A stretch of 64,000 nucleotides of DNA, from the NCBI GenBank assembly GCA_964503315.1, contig CAZCZL010000004.1:124001-188000 (forward strand), written 5' to 3'. The notes beneath the pieces are model-generated. The model ran no database searches. It was not told the DNA's origin and saw nothing but the letters and a program-made list of their open reading frames with translations. A program made the translations under genes and the position numbers. How positions within the stretch are numbered: position 1 is the stretch's first letter; the number at the start of each line of letters is the position of its first letter. This stretch comes from FEB-12 sp964503315 (GTDB taxonomy: Bacteria; Zixibacteria; MSB-5A5; GN15; FEB-12). This document shows positions 52,227-61,691 of the stretch, piece by piece.

Positions 52227-53627
52227 CTACTTCGCCTTCATGTTCGGGCCGATCATCTGCTCCGGCCGGACTTTCTGGTCGAAATCTTCGGCCGTCAGAA
52301 GGCCCAGCGAAACCGCCGCCTCTTTGAGCGTGGTCCCTTCCTTGTGCGCCTTCTTGGCCACCTTTGCCGCATTGTCGTAGCCGATATGCGGGTTGAGCGC
52401 GGTCACCAGCATCAGCGAATTCTGCAGATGTTTCTTGATGTTCTCGCGCAGCGGTTCGATCCCGACCGCGCAATGCTCGTTAAACATCTCACACGCATCC
52501 GCGAGCAGCCGGATCGACTGCAGCACATTATAGATGATCACCGGTTTGTAGACGTTCAGTTCGAAATTCCCCGATGCTCCACCGAAATTGACAGAGACGT
52601 CGTTCCCAAACACCTGCGCGCAAACCATGGTCATCGCCTCAGGCTGGGTCGGATTGACTTTGCCCGGCATTATCGATGAGCCAGGTTCATTCTCCGGTAT
52701 CGCTATCTCGGCTATACCGGAGCGGGGGCCGGAGGCCAGCCAGCGAATGTCATTCGCTATCTTCATCAGTGAGCAGGCGAGTGTCTTGAGCTGTCCATGG
52801 ATCTCGACAAGCGCGTCATGAGTCGCCAACGCCTCGTATTTGTTCGGTGCGGTGATAAACGGCTTACCGGTCAACTCCGCAATACACTTGGCCGATTTGA
52901 CCGCAAATTCAGGATGCGTATTCAGTCCCGTCCCCACCGCGGTCCCGCCCAGTGCCAGCGGATACAATCGTTTCATCGAATCATTTATCCGATCCAGATC
53001 GAGCGTCAGGGCCGCCGAGTATCCCGAGAACTCCTGCCCGAGGGTCAACGGCGTGGCATCCATGAGGTGAGTACGGCCGATCTTGATAATATCTTTGAAT
53101 TCGTCGGATTTCTTCTGCAGTGTGTTGCGGAGCTGAGTAACCATCGGGATCAGGCGGCGATGAATCTCCTCTACCGCCGCAATATGCATGGCGGTCGGGA
53201 AGGTATCGTTCGAGGACTGCGCCTTGTTGACATCATCATTTGGATGGATCGGCTTCTTGGAGCCCATCACGCCACCAGACATCTCGATCGCGCGATTGGA
53301 GATGACCTCGTTCGCGTTCATGTTCGATTGCGTACCGGAACCGGTTTGCCAGACTACCAACGGGAAATGTTCATCCAGCTTGCCGGAGATCACTTCATCG
53401 GCCGCTTTGACTATCAGTTCTCCCTTTTCATTGGGAAGCAAGCCGAGTTCCATATTCACCAGCGCGGCCGCTTTCTTGAGGATTCCCATCGCGCGTATCA
53501 GTTCGCGAGGCATCCGTTCACCGCCGATCCTGAAGTGGTAGATAGAACGAGCGGTCTGCGCGCCGTAATATTTGTCAGAGGGAACCTTGATCTCCCCCAT
53601 GGAGTCAGTTTCTATCCGATGATCCAT
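52227..53627 (-). CDS. fumC: Class II fumarate hydratase
   Basis: FumC interconverts fumarate and malate in the citric acid cycle without an iron-sulfur cluster. The 466-residue protein shows the superfamily signature GSSIMPGKVNP near residue 316. It also has TGSGTQSNMNANEV near 97, the TH pair in IGRTHLMDATPLTLGQE, and SNDTFPTAMHIA, which form the multi-subunit active site. Length is typical. AAGGAG precedes ATG 53627. The leader contains a CRP-family consensus site 14 nt upstream, shared with the nuo operon. It is transcribed alone and ends at a good terminator. Confidence 0.96.
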   Translation of the reverse strand: MDHRIETDSMGEIKVPSDKYYGAQTARSIYHFRIGGERMPRELIRAMGILKKAAALVNMELGLLPNEKGELIVKAADEVISGKLDEHFPLVVWQTGSGTQSNMNANEVISNRAIEMSGGVMGSKKPIHPNDDVNKAQSSNDTFPTAMHIAAVEEIHRRLIPMVTQLRNTLQKKSDEFKDIIKIGRTHLMDATPLTLGQEFSGYSAALTLDLDRINDSMKRLYPLALGGTAVGTGLNTHPEFAVKSAKCIAELTGKPFITAPNKYEALATHDALVEIHGQLKTLACSLMKIANDIRWLASGPRSGIAEIAIPENEPGSSIMPGKVNPTQPEAMTMVCAQVFGNDVSVNFGGASGNFELNVYKPVIIYNVLQSIRLLADACEMFNEHCAVGIEPLRENIKKHLQNSLMLVTALNPHIGYDNAAKVAKKAHKEGTTLKEAAVSLGLLTAEDFDQKVRPEQMIGPNMKAK

Positions 53628-53641
53628 TGCGTCTCCTTAGC

Positions 53642-53657
53642 TGTGATGTTTTTCACA
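53642..53657. promoter_or_regulatory. CRP/FNR-superfamily consensus site upstream of fumC
   Basis: TGTGA-TGTTTT-TCACA matches the CRP core exactly. It lies 14 nt before the fumC start, which would favour repression or a position overlapping the transcription start. Confidence 0.6.
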
Positions 53658-53676
53658 TGCCTAAGAATATACGCAA

Positions 53677-53710
53677 ACCGGTTCGGCGTGCAAGCGCTAA
53701 CCGAACCGGT
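53677..53710. repeat. Long inverted repeat between the M1 gene and fumC
   Basis: ACCGGTTCGG (53677-53686) and CCGAACCGGT (53701-53710) are perfect 10-bp arms with a 14-nt loop. No T run follows on either strand. It could be a stabilising 3' hairpin of the M1 transcript or an operator near a possible TATATT -10 of fumC (53666-53671). Confidence 0.5.
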
Positions 53711-53760
53711 AACGACTCAAACCACAACGAGCTAACCCGTTGCAGGACTGACGTATAACC

Positions 53761-56034
53761 CTATTGATTCACGTCCGCAAGAACCGAAAGGAACGGATTA
53801 AAGGTGATTTTCTTCGGCTTTCCCGGAAGCTTCAAATCAAGCACTGAATCCGGCTGTTCAATCAATAGGCGTAGATAAGCCTTTCCACCACTTTCCAGTT
53901 CAATCTCCACCGGCACATACATCACGAAATCATCGGGCACATCCCGCTGCACAACGTGTAGTTTGGCTACATATGAACCATCCGCCTCCGGAATCGCCTC
54001 ATAGCTAAAGTCGTAGGTTGGAATGTAATTGTTGTAGACCCATTGGCGGAAGAACCACCCCATATCCACGCCCGCATGTTTCTCGACCATTTTCTGGAAG
54101 TCGTACGTCGAGACCTGACGACCGTAATAGGTGGCGTAGAACTCCCGCATCATCGCGTAGAAGCGATCCTCTTTCATTGTCTGCAGGTCGATCAGCAGAT
54201 TACGCAGCATATGCAGGACGAATGCCCCGCGCTTGTAAACGATGATGTCGTAATTCTCCTCGTCTTTAACGTTGTATGACCGTGGTCCCAACGCCAGCGC
54301 GCCCGCGTTCTTTCGCTCGAACAGAATATCCTTACGATGTTCGTTCAGCCGGTCCATAAACTTGTCGTTGCCGGCCACCGCCTGCAGAAACATGTATGAA
54401 CTGTACTCGGCGAATCCTTCGGACAACCAGGTATCACGGTAGGTATCGATCCCCACTCCCGCGCCGAACCACTGGTGAGCGGTCTCGTGTGAACGATGCA
54501 GCCGTTCGTACCCCCACATGTCACTGTCCACCCAGGTGAACACGCCCATCAGGATGAAAGATGGATAGGACGTACTGTGTGCCTGCATCGCTTCCGACAC
54601 GACAATAGTGTCTGTTCGCAGTGGTCCATACAGCCAGTGATAGAACTCAAGACTTCCCTGAATATCCCCCACGACCTGTTTAAGTTTACTCCCGGAGTAT
54701 TGGTGCAGGACATCGGAGAAATGGACATCGAGCGCGACGCCGTTCTTTCCCTCATATTGATGCCGCTCGAAAATGCCGATGTTAAACGAGGCATACTCAC
54801 TTGGAGTGGTCACCTGCCAGTGGCTGAAGAGGGTATCCTTCGCCTTGCGACTTTCTATCTGTTCTCCCGAAGCGACCAGCGAATAGTCCGATGGCGAGCG
54901 CATTTTGATATCGTAGGTGGCGGGAGACCATTTACCGGCCTGTGGGTACCAGGAGCTTCCAGCGAAAACTATGTAGATTCCCAGTTCCCGTTCCGCAACA
55001 TCGCCGTGATAAAAGAACTGGAGTTTGGTCCTTTCGCCGGCGGAGGGCGGCTTATCAAAGAGCAGCCAGAGTCCAAAGTAGTAGTCGCTTTGTTTGAAGC
55101 GTTTGAACGGAATCATGGCTCCAGTCGCGTCCTTCACTGAATCTACCTTCATTTCAAAATCGAGAAAGAAGTAGAACGCGCGCGCGGGAAGAGTATCCCA
55201 TATGATCTCAGCATTGGCGACCGACCACATCTCACCGTCGCGCTTCAACAGAAGGTCCATATCATAATGAGTGCACTGCAGCGAAGTTTTGTCGACGCCG
55301 CGAAAATCAAGCGCGACCGTGTCCGCCTCCACCGGGTACAGACAGAGAGACTGCCAGACTTTCCGGTAGACCACCTGCATTTCGCGCTTGTACAATCCGA
55401 TCTGTTCGCGCGAGTAGGGATCAAAGTGAAAGAGTACCGTGCCCCCCTCCGTCAGTTCTACCAGCGCCACCATGAACTCATCACTGATTGGATCAGCTAA
55501 ACTGCGCAGCGCACTAAATTGAAAAGCCCGGTCGACCGAGTCATCGAGATAACCCCGATGTGTCTTGCGCACCCCATCAAAGTCAAGGTTCTTCTTGTCG
55601 CTTTTGGTTGCCGCGGTGATCAATTGGTTATATTGGCTCGAATCGAGCATCAGGAGCGTTTTCTCGAAGTGGCGGTTCAGACTGTCTGTTTTCATGAATC
55701 GATGGAGTTGCTGGCGCTCCATCGAGATCGGCGGCCGAAACTCCATCCGCCCTTTCCCAATGAATATCCCGCCGAACCAGATCTTCCCTGAATCCAGTTC
55801 CAGCGGAAGAAACGGCATGAAATCACCCTCTTCCAAATAGAGACGCATATCGCGTTGCGCGATGACCTGCTGACTCAGGTGCAGGACTTGAGACGTATCC
55901 AGAGGCAGATCGAGGATCTGATCAGCCGCTCGCTCCAGAGGCGACGTTGGAGAGGTGGTTGGAGCGGATAGGATGGACGCGCTCAGCAAACAGAGCAGCG
56001 GTCCAATCATCCAGAAGGATCGCGTGATACGCAT
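53761..56034 (-). CDS. Exported M1-like zinc metallopeptidase
   Basis: The 757-residue protein has a signal peptide (about 1-24). The catalytic domain has the zinc motif HETAH at 516-520 and the third ligand Glu539 in WLSEGFAEYSS. A tyrosine-bearing helix VYKRGAFVLHML lies near 620, as in the M1 (gluzincin) family. The GxMEN exopeptidase motif expected about 30 residues before HExxH is not seen; that place reads STSYPSFILMGVF. It may therefore be an endopeptidase or have different specificity. ATG 56034 is used, with GGAGGAG upstream; the longer frame to 56118 runs into the M48 gene. It lies 37 nt downstream of the M48 gene, in the same direction. Confidence 0.85.
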   Translation of the reverse strand: MRITRSFWMIGPLLCLLSASILSAPTTSPTSPLERAADQILDLPLDTSQVLHLSQQVIAQRDMRLYLEEGDFMPFLPLELDSGKIWFGGIFIGKGRMEFRPPISMERQQLHRFMKTDSLNRHFEKTLLMLDSSQYNQLITAATKSDKKNLDFDGVRKTHRGYLDDSVDRAFQFSALRSLADPISDEFMVALVELTEGGTVLFHFDPYSREQIGLYKREMQVVYRKVWQSLCLYPVEADTVALDFRGVDKTSLQCTHYDMDLLLKRDGEMWSVANAEIIWDTLPARAFYFFLDFEMKVDSVKDATGAMIPFKRFKQSDYYFGLWLLFDKPPSAGERTKLQFFYHGDVAERELGIYIVFAGSSWYPQAGKWSPATYDIKMRSPSDYSLVASGEQIESRKAKDTLFSHWQVTTPSEYASFNIGIFERHQYEGKNGVALDVHFSDVLHQYSGSKLKQVVGDIQGSLEFYHWLYGPLRTDTIVVSEAMQAHSTSYPSFILMGVFTWVDSDMWGYERLHRSHETAHQWFGAGVGIDTYRDTWLSEGFAEYSSYMFLQAVAGNDKFMDRLNEHRKDILFERKNAGALALGPRSYNVKDEENYDIIVYKRGAFVLHMLRNLLIDLQTMKEDRFYAMMREFYATYYGRQVSTYDFQKMVEKHAGVDMGWFFRQWVYNNYIPTYDFSYEAIPEADGSYVAKLHVVQRDVPDDFVMYVPVEIELESGGKAYLRLLIEQPDSVLDLKLPGKPKKITFNPFLSVLADVNQ

Positions 56035-56071
56035 GGAGGAACTCCTCCCGAGACTTATCCCGATGTTTAGT

Positions 56072-57436
56072 TCATTCTCGTAACGCGAGCGGGTGTTCCG
56101 CTCGATATTGTCGCACAAACGCCATCCGGTCTTTCAGCGCCGGATGATCATAAAACCAGAACTCGATGATCGGATTGGGATCCGGGTCGGACAGATTGTA
56201 AGCTGACAGCTTGTCAAACGCCGACGCGGCCTCATCGCCGGAGATCCCTGTCACATCCATGCCGAATACATCAGATTGATGCTCCATATACCGGCTCGCA
56301 TAGTTCTGGATCGGCTGCAGGAAGAAACCGAAAATGGTCAACAGAGCAAGCAGTAGCGGCAGTGAGGCCATATCTCCCAGCCGTTCGAACCTGAACGCGT
56401 GCCGCCATCGGCCGATCAGCTTATGTACGGTCTTCTCCATCAGCCAGAGGATCGCGATAAGATAGAACACCATCAGTCCCAAGCCCCACCAGATATGCTT
56501 CATGAGATAGTGCCCCATCTCATGCCCCATTACGAATTTGATCTCGTTGTAGGTGAATCCTTTGATCAGGGTATCATACAGCACGATCCGCTTGGTGTTC
56601 ATTAATCCGGTGACGTAAGCATTCACTTTGGAAGATTGCTTTGACGCGTTCACCTCGAAGACATCGGATCCCTCAATCCCCGCCTTGCCGGCCAGCGACA
56701 GGATCTCCAGCTCGAGCCTCTTGTCTTTGAGCGGCTCGAATTTGTTGAAAAGCGGCGATATCAGAACTGGCGCGATGACAATGAAAAGCACCATGAAAGG
56801 AAACGCTCCGATTGAAAACGCCAGCCACCACCGCTTGAATCGCTGAATGACGAAATAGAGGAAAAAGACCGGTATCGGCACAATGATCAGCATCACTGCC
56901 AGAGAAATCAACTGCTCACCGAACCAGTCACCAAAGGACTGATTCATGAATCCGTACTGCACCTCAAGGTGGTAATCCCGATAGTAATCGAAGGGGAAAC
57001 TGAGAATGGACATCGCCACAAACAAAAGAATGCAGTAGAGCCAGATCTTGAGATACGAAAGCCTGGCGACTCCCGCCCAATCCCTGAAGCGCGCGCTCAA
57101 TCCGAAAAACAAGATCACGGCGATTACCAACAATCCAGAGAATAACTCGATAAATCTCCAGAGATTGACCATGTCGGCATATTCGGCCAGAAGGGCTCTG
57201 CGTTCCGGTGACAACGGATAAAGGGGTACGCCATCCTTGGTCAAGATACCGGCGTGACTCCCGATCGCGTCATTTGCAGACGAACCAGCAGAATCAGTAA
57301 CGCCTGCCGCTGCGGTGCTGTCTGATGCCTGTTTCGCGAGGAGACTTTCGGGTCGAACTGAATCTGGAGAAGTTTGCGCGGTGACTGAAGTCACCAGTAT
57401 TAAAGCGATGAAGATCCCGAAGAATGATCTGGTCAT
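56072..57436 (-). CDS. M48 family (Ste24/CAAX-type) membrane metalloprotease
   Basis: The 454-residue protein has an N-terminal signal-like helix, about five further membrane helices, and an M48 active site. HEMGH lies at 305-309 within KFVMGHEMGHYLMKH, and the third ligand is Glu384 (RYMEHQSDVFGMD). The layout with helices before and after the site is that of Ste24-type proteases rather than HtpX, which is shorter. In bacteria such enzymes act in membrane-protein quality control, as no prenylated CAAX proteins are expected. It is the first gene of a pair with the M1-like peptidase. Confidence 0.88.
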   Translation of the reverse strand: MTRSFFGIFIALILVTSVTAQTSPDSVRPESLLAKQASDSTAAAGVTDSAGSSANDAIGSHAGILTKDGVPLYPLSPERRALLAEYADMVNLWRFIELFSGLLVIAVILFFGLSARFRDWAGVARLSYLKIWLYCILLFVAMSILSFPFDYYRDYHLEVQYGFMNQSFGDWFGEQLISLAVMLIIVPIPVFFLYFVIQRFKRWWLAFSIGAFPFMVLFIVIAPVLISPLFNKFEPLKDKRLELEILSLAGKAGIEGSDVFEVNASKQSSKVNAYVTGLMNTKRIVLYDTLIKGFTYNEIKFVMGHEMGHYLMKHIWWGLGLMVFYLIAILWLMEKTVHKLIGRWRHAFRFERLGDMASLPLLLALLTIFGFFLQPIQNYASRYMEHQSDVFGMDVTGISGDEAASAFDKLSAYNLSDPDPNPIIEFWFYDHPALKDRMAFVRQYRAEHPLALRE

Positions 57437-57471
57437 ATTCCCACCTCAGGTTCGTCGGTCGAATAGTCCAA

Positions 57472-57498
57472 ATTATCCTAACCGAAGGATGAAGTCAA
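57472..57498 (-). promoter_or_regulatory. Possible promoter of the M48-M1 operon
   Basis: On the minus strand TTGACT (57493-57498) and GATAAT (57472-57477) are separated by 15 nt, shorter than optimal. Confidence 0.4.
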
Positions 57499-57541
57499 GG
57501 CTCGTCTGGAGCGAGGAGGTTGTGAAAGTCGACTGCACCCA

Positions 57542-57569
57542 ACAAAAAACCCACTGTTGCCAGTGGGTT
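57542..57569 (-). terminator. Terminator of rpmA
   Basis: AACCCACTG (57561-57569 on the minus strand) pairs with CAGTGGGTT (57548-57556), followed on the minus strand by TTTTTTGTT. Confidence 0.9.
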
Positions 57570-57593
57570 CATGTCTTGCTTTCGTCTCCGGTT

Positions 57594-57845
57594 CTATTCG
57601 TACACTGAGACGCGCTTGCCGGTTTTGCCGACACGTTCGTACTTAACGACGCCGGTCACTTTGGCGAACAGCGTGTAGTCGCGACCAGTGCCAACATTGT
57701 GACCCGCACGGATCGGCGTGCCACACTGGCGAACGATGATAGCACCGGCGGTCACGGCCTGGCCGGAATAGACCTTGGTCCCACGTCGCTGGCCGCCCGA
57801 ATCGCGACCATTCTTGGAGGAACCTACACCTTTTTTGTGAGCCAT
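57594..57845 (-). CDS. rpmA: 50S ribosomal protein L27
   Basis: The 83-residue protein is L27, whose basic N-terminal tail reaches the peptidyl transferase centre. It begins directly with MAHKKGVGSSKNGRDS without the processed Firmicutes extension. The core GQAVTAGAIIVRQCGTPIRAG and GRDYTLFA is canonical. L27 normally follows rplU (L21); here the upstream gene is clpC, separated by its own terminator, so rpmA is transcribed alone. AGAGG lies 7-8 nt before the ATG. Confidence 0.96.
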   Translation of the reverse strand: MAHKKGVGSSKNGRDSGGQRRGTKVYSGQAVTAGAIIVRQCGTPIRAGHNVGTGRDYTLFAKVTGVVKYERVGKTGKRVSVYE

Positions 57846-58031
57846 CTCATTACCTCTATAACTACGTTCTTCTTCTCAAATCTCGACCTCCCCGGCCATA
57901 CCTTCCCCACGGCTGCCGGAACAGGGGACGCAATATACTAGTTCCAACCAATTAGGCAAGAAATATCGTAACATATTACCCGAAAAGCAGTTATGGCGGC
58001 TGCTCGGATCGGTTCTTGCGCGCCCGGGACC

Positions 58032-58064
58032 ATAAAAAAACCCGCCCGGTTGGCCGAGCGGGTT
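58032..58064 (-). terminator. Terminator of clpC
   Basis: AACCCGC (58058-58064 on the minus strand) pairs with GCGGGTT (58039-58045), followed by seven T on the minus strand. Confidence 0.9.
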
Positions 58065-58090
58065 GATGTATTCAATCGAATCAGGTCGAC

Positions 58091-60538
58091 TTACTGCCCG
58101 ACCTTTTGCTCCTTCGGCGCGGCATTGAAGGTGAACGTCAGCCGATCCAGCTCGGCGGCGATCACCAGATCCAGGTCGCCGGCATATTGCCCGCGCAGGA
58201 TCTCTTCGGCCAGGGGATCCTCCAGGTACTTCTGCAACGCCCGCTTGAGCGGCCGCGCTCCGTACGCCGGATCGTATCCCTTGTCGACCAGGAAGTTCTT
58301 TGCCTCATCGGTCAGCTTGAAGCTGATACCGCGCTCGGCCAGACGCTTCGCCACATCGACCACCAGGATATCGATGATCTGCTTGATATGTTCGCGGTCG
58401 AGCGAGTGGAAGATCACCGTTTCGTCGATACGATTCAACAGTTCCGGATTGAACAGCTTCTTCAGTTCATCCATGATCTTGTGACGCATCCCGTCATACG
58501 ACCCGTCAAAATCGGCGCCGTCAAACCCGACCGTCTTCTGTTCGCGCAACTGACGCGTACCGACGTTGGAGGTCATAATGACGATCGTATTTTTGAAGTC
58601 GACCCGTCGACCGAACGAATCAGTCAGCGCGCCGTCATCAAACAACTGCAACAGGATATTGAAAACTTCCGGATGCGCTTTTTCGATCTCGTCGAGGAGC
58701 ACTACCGAATACGGTTTGCGACGGACTTTCTCCGTCAACTGGCCGCCTTCTTCGTACCCGACATATCCGGGCGGCGCGCCGATGAGACGCGACACCGCGA
58801 ATTTCTCCATATATTCCGACATATCGATACGGATCAGTGCTTCCGGATCATCAAACAGGAAGTCCGCCAGAGAGCGGGCCAACTCCGTTTTGCCAACACC
58901 GGTCGGGCCAAGGAACAGGAAGGTACCGATCGGACGGCGCGGGTCGCCCAATCCGGCGCGGGCGCGACGGAGTGTCCGCGACAGCGTGGTGATGGCTTCT
59001 TCCTGGCCGACGATCTGCTTTTTCAACTCTTCTTCCATGCGAAGCAGACGCTGAGATTCCTTCTCCTCCAGGCGGAAGAGCGGGATACCGGTCATCTTGG
59101 AGAGAACCATCGCCACATCATCCGCGGACAACGTGACGCGTTCTTTCTCGCGGGTCTCTTCCCATTTCTTGGACTGATCCGCGAGCTTCTCCTTTTCGGC
59201 TTTGATCTCGTCGCGCAACTGCGCGGCGGTCTCAAACGCCTGATTTTTGACCGCCTCTTCCTTGCGGTGCATCAATTCGGCGATGCGCGTTTCGGATTCG
59301 GAGAAGAATCCAGGGCGCGTATAGGTCGACAGATGCGCGCGCGAGCCAGCCTCGTCGATGAGGTCAATAGCTTTATCGGGCTGATATTTGCCGGAGATAT
59401 AGCGATTCGACAGCTTCACCGACGCGACGATCGCATCATCCGAAATATGCAACTTGTGGTGCTCTTCGTACTTCGGACGGAGCCCCTTCAATATCTTGAT
59501 TGTATCTTCTTCGGAGGGTGGCTCCACCATCACCGTCTGGAACCGGCGTTCCAGGGCGCCATCCTTTTCGATATACTTGCGGTATTCGTTCAGCGTAGTG
59601 GCGCCGATGCAGCGCAACTCACCGCGCGACAGTGACGGCTTGAAGATGTTCGAAGCATCCAGCGAACCTTCCGCTCCACCCGCGCCGACGATGGTATGCA
59701 ACTCGTCGATGAAGATGATGACATCGGTGGAGTTGATGATCTCAGTCATCACCGCTTTAAGGCGCTCTTCGAACTGACCGCGATACTTCGTACCGGCGAC
59801 GAGCGACGCCATATCGAGCGTCACGACACGCTTGTTTTCGAGCGTCTGTGGGACATTTCCCTCGACGATTCTTTGCGCGAGTCCTTCGGCGATGGCGGTC
59901 TTGCCAACCCCCGGCTCACCGATGAGCACCGGATTATTCTTTTTGCGCCGTGACAGTACCTGGCAGACGCGCTCTATCTCGGTCTCGCGACCGATGATCG
60001 GATCGAGTTTGCCGCGACGCGCCAGTTCGGTCAGGTCGCGACCAAAATGGTCAAGCGCCGGCGTCTTGGATTTTTTTCGTTTTTTCTTGAACGAAGACGG
60101 CTTGCCGGACTGAATATTCTTCAGCTCTTCGTAGGCTTCTTTATAGTCGATCTCGTAGGTCGATAGCACCTGGGCAGCTACCCCCTCTTCATCCTTCAGC
60201 AAGGCGAGGAGAATATGCTCAGTGTCGATATCCTTGGATTTAAGCGCCCGCGCTTCCTGACCGGAGACCTCGAGCGTCTTTTTCGCGCGTGCGGTCAGCG
60301 GAAGCTGGCCCATGGTCATCGTCCCGCCCGACGGCTGCACGACCTCTTCGATCGACGCCTTCAGGTCGTCCATGTCCAGTCCGAGGTTGCCGATGATATC
60401 GACCGCCCGGCCTTCCCCGAGACGAATCAATCCCAACAGGAGATGTTCCGTACCGATGTAATCATGTCGAAGTCGCGCGGCCTCGTCCCGGGCATATTCG
60501 ATCGCCCGACGGGCCGCTTCGGTAAACATCTCATTCAT
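58091..60538 (-). CDS. clpC: ATP-dependent Clp protease ATPase subunit ClpC
   Basis: The 815-residue Hsp100 unfoldase has a double Clp-N domain (about 1-145), AAA-1 with Walker A GEPGVGKTA near 208, and a middle domain with a UVR-like stretch (MHRKEEAVKNQAFETAAQL, about 420-440). AAA-2 has GPTGVGKTE near 550 and a D2-small domain. The UVR-bearing middle domain identifies ClpC rather than ClpA or ClpB. It feeds substrates to ClpP, which is not in the window. In Firmicutes ClpC recognises proteins phosphorylated on arginine by McsB. Here mcsB and mcsA lie immediately upstream in the same direction. Confidence 0.94.
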   Translation of the reverse strand: MNEMFTEAARRAIEYARDEAARLRHDYIGTEHLLLGLIRLGEGRAVDIIGNLGLDMDDLKASIEEVVQPSGGTMTMGQLPLTARAKKTLEVSGQEARALKSKDIDTEHILLALLKDEEGVAAQVLSTYEIDYKEAYEELKNIQSGKPSSFKKKRKKSKTPALDHFGRDLTELARRGKLDPIIGRETEIERVCQVLSRRKKNNPVLIGEPGVGKTAIAEGLAQRIVEGNVPQTLENKRVVTLDMASLVAGTKYRGQFEERLKAVMTEIINSTDVIIFIDELHTIVGAGGAEGSLDASNIFKPSLSRGELRCIGATTLNEYRKYIEKDGALERRFQTVMVEPPSEEDTIKILKGLRPKYEEHHKLHISDDAIVASVKLSNRYISGKYQPDKAIDLIDEAGSRAHLSTYTRPGFFSESETRIAELMHRKEEAVKNQAFETAAQLRDEIKAEKEKLADQSKKWEETREKERVTLSADDVAMVLSKMTGIPLFRLEEKESQRLLRMEEELKKQIVGQEEAITTLSRTLRRARAGLGDPRRPIGTFLFLGPTGVGKTELARSLADFLFDDPEALIRIDMSEYMEKFAVSRLIGAPPGYVGYEEGGQLTEKVRRKPYSVVLLDEIEKAHPEVFNILLQLFDDGALTDSFGRRVDFKNTIVIMTSNVGTRQLREQKTVGFDGADFDGSYDGMRHKIMDELKKLFNPELLNRIDETVIFHSLDREHIKQIIDILVVDVAKRLAERGISFKLTDEAKNFLVDKGYDPAYGARPLKRALQKYLEDPLAEEILRGQYAGDLDLVIAAELDRLTFTFNAAPKEQKVGQ

Positions 60539-60611
60539 GCTGTGTCTTCCTTCCTGTCACGTGTACATATATACCGTCACACGGCATTAGTTTCTCCAGA
60601 ACAGCGTCCGG

Positions 60612-61691
60612 CTAGTCCGAGTTCCGCAGCTTCTCGCGCACCAACTGGGCGCGAACGAAGTCGCGACGATTCGGGTCCATCTCCTGTCCGAAGTACTTTT
60701 GCAGGTGCGCCGGCTGCGACAATAGCAATACTTCGTTGATAAGGGCGACATTCAGAAAATCGATGATCTTCATCGCGTGCCCGAGCCGGACCGCCGACAA
60801 CAGGTTCATCACCTCTTCCGACGTCAAAACTCGCGCGTATTTCAGAATGCCGTATGCCCGCCATATCTTGTCTTCGACCATATCCGCGGCTTCATCCATT
60901 AACCGTTGGCGGGCTGCCGCTTCCGCCTCGATGATCTCCCGTACCACCCGGGTGATCTGCTGAAGGATCTCCGATTCCGACACCCCCAGCGTGTTTTGGT
61001 TGGAGACCTGGAACAGATTCCCCAGCACATCGGAGCCTTCGCCATAAAATCCGCGCACAATCAGCCCACTATGGGTAATGCGCGAAATCACTTTCTCGAT
61101 ATCCCGGGTCAGAACCAGACCGGGTAGATGTATCAGGACCGAGGCCCGCATGCCGGTACCGGCATTGGTCGGGCAGGCGGTCATGTAGCCAAAATCAGCG
61201 TCGTAATCAAACTCGAGGAATTTCCCGATCTCAAGGTCATATCGCGTCGCCTGCTCAAATGCTCCTTGCGGGTCGAACCCGGCGGTCAACGATTGGATGC
61301 GCAGATGGTCCTCTTCGTTGATCATGATCGAGACCTGTTCTGCAGGGCTGATGAACAGCGCTTTGGAGGTGTCGCCATTCAGAAAAACCGGCGATATCAG
61401 ATGTCGTTCCACCAGGAAATCCCGATCAAGATCCGATATTTCCTGCGCCTTGACATAGGTGCCTTCATGCAGGATAGAGGAATGCCCCATCGCGGAATCG
61501 AAATAGCCGACTATTCGCCGTTTGGTTTCGGTATCCGCGGTGGTCGGAAAGCGGCACCCAGCCACATTTCGGGCCAGGCGGACTCTGGTCGACAGCACCA
61601 CCAGCGCCTCGTCCCCTTTTCCGGATAACCAGGTCGCCGGCGATTTTGCCATGGTCTCAAACATCTCGACAACTCTCTCTGCTGCGCTCAC
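60612..61691 (-). CDS. mcsB: Protein arginine kinase McsB
   Basis: The 359-residue protein belongs to the guanidino-kinase family. It shows VLSTRVRLARN near residue 33, the nucleotide-binding region, NEEDHLRIQ near 125 with the catalytic acid, and TACPTNAGTGMRASVLIHLP near 170 with the cysteine and loop shared with creatine kinase. McsB phosphorylates arginines and marks proteins for ClpC-ClpP. The ATG overlaps the mcsA stop (ATGA), so McsA and McsB are produced together, as expected since McsA activates McsB. clpC begins 73 nt downstream. Confidence 0.94.
   Translation of the reverse strand: MSAAERVVEMFETMAKSPATWLSGKGDEALVVLSTRVRLARNVAGCRFPTTADTETKRRIVGYFDSAMGHSSILHEGTYVKAQEISDLDRDFLVERHLISPVFLNGDTSKALFISPAEQVSIMINEEDHLRIQSLTAGFDPQGAFEQATRYDLEIGKFLEFDYDADFGYMTACPTNAGTGMRASVLIHLPGLVLTRDIEKVISRITHSGLIVRGFYGEGSDVLGNLFQVSNQNTLGVSESEILQQITRVVREIIEAEAAARQRLMDEAADMVEDKIWRAYGILKYARVLTSEEVMNLLSAVRLGHAMKIIDFLNVALINEVLLLSQPAHLQKYFGQEMDPNRRDFVRAQLVREKLRNSD

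Noticed and set aside
60539..60611. CtsR operator upstream of clpC
   Set aside because: The gap holds two GTGAC elements but not the tandem heptad repeat of CtsR sites.
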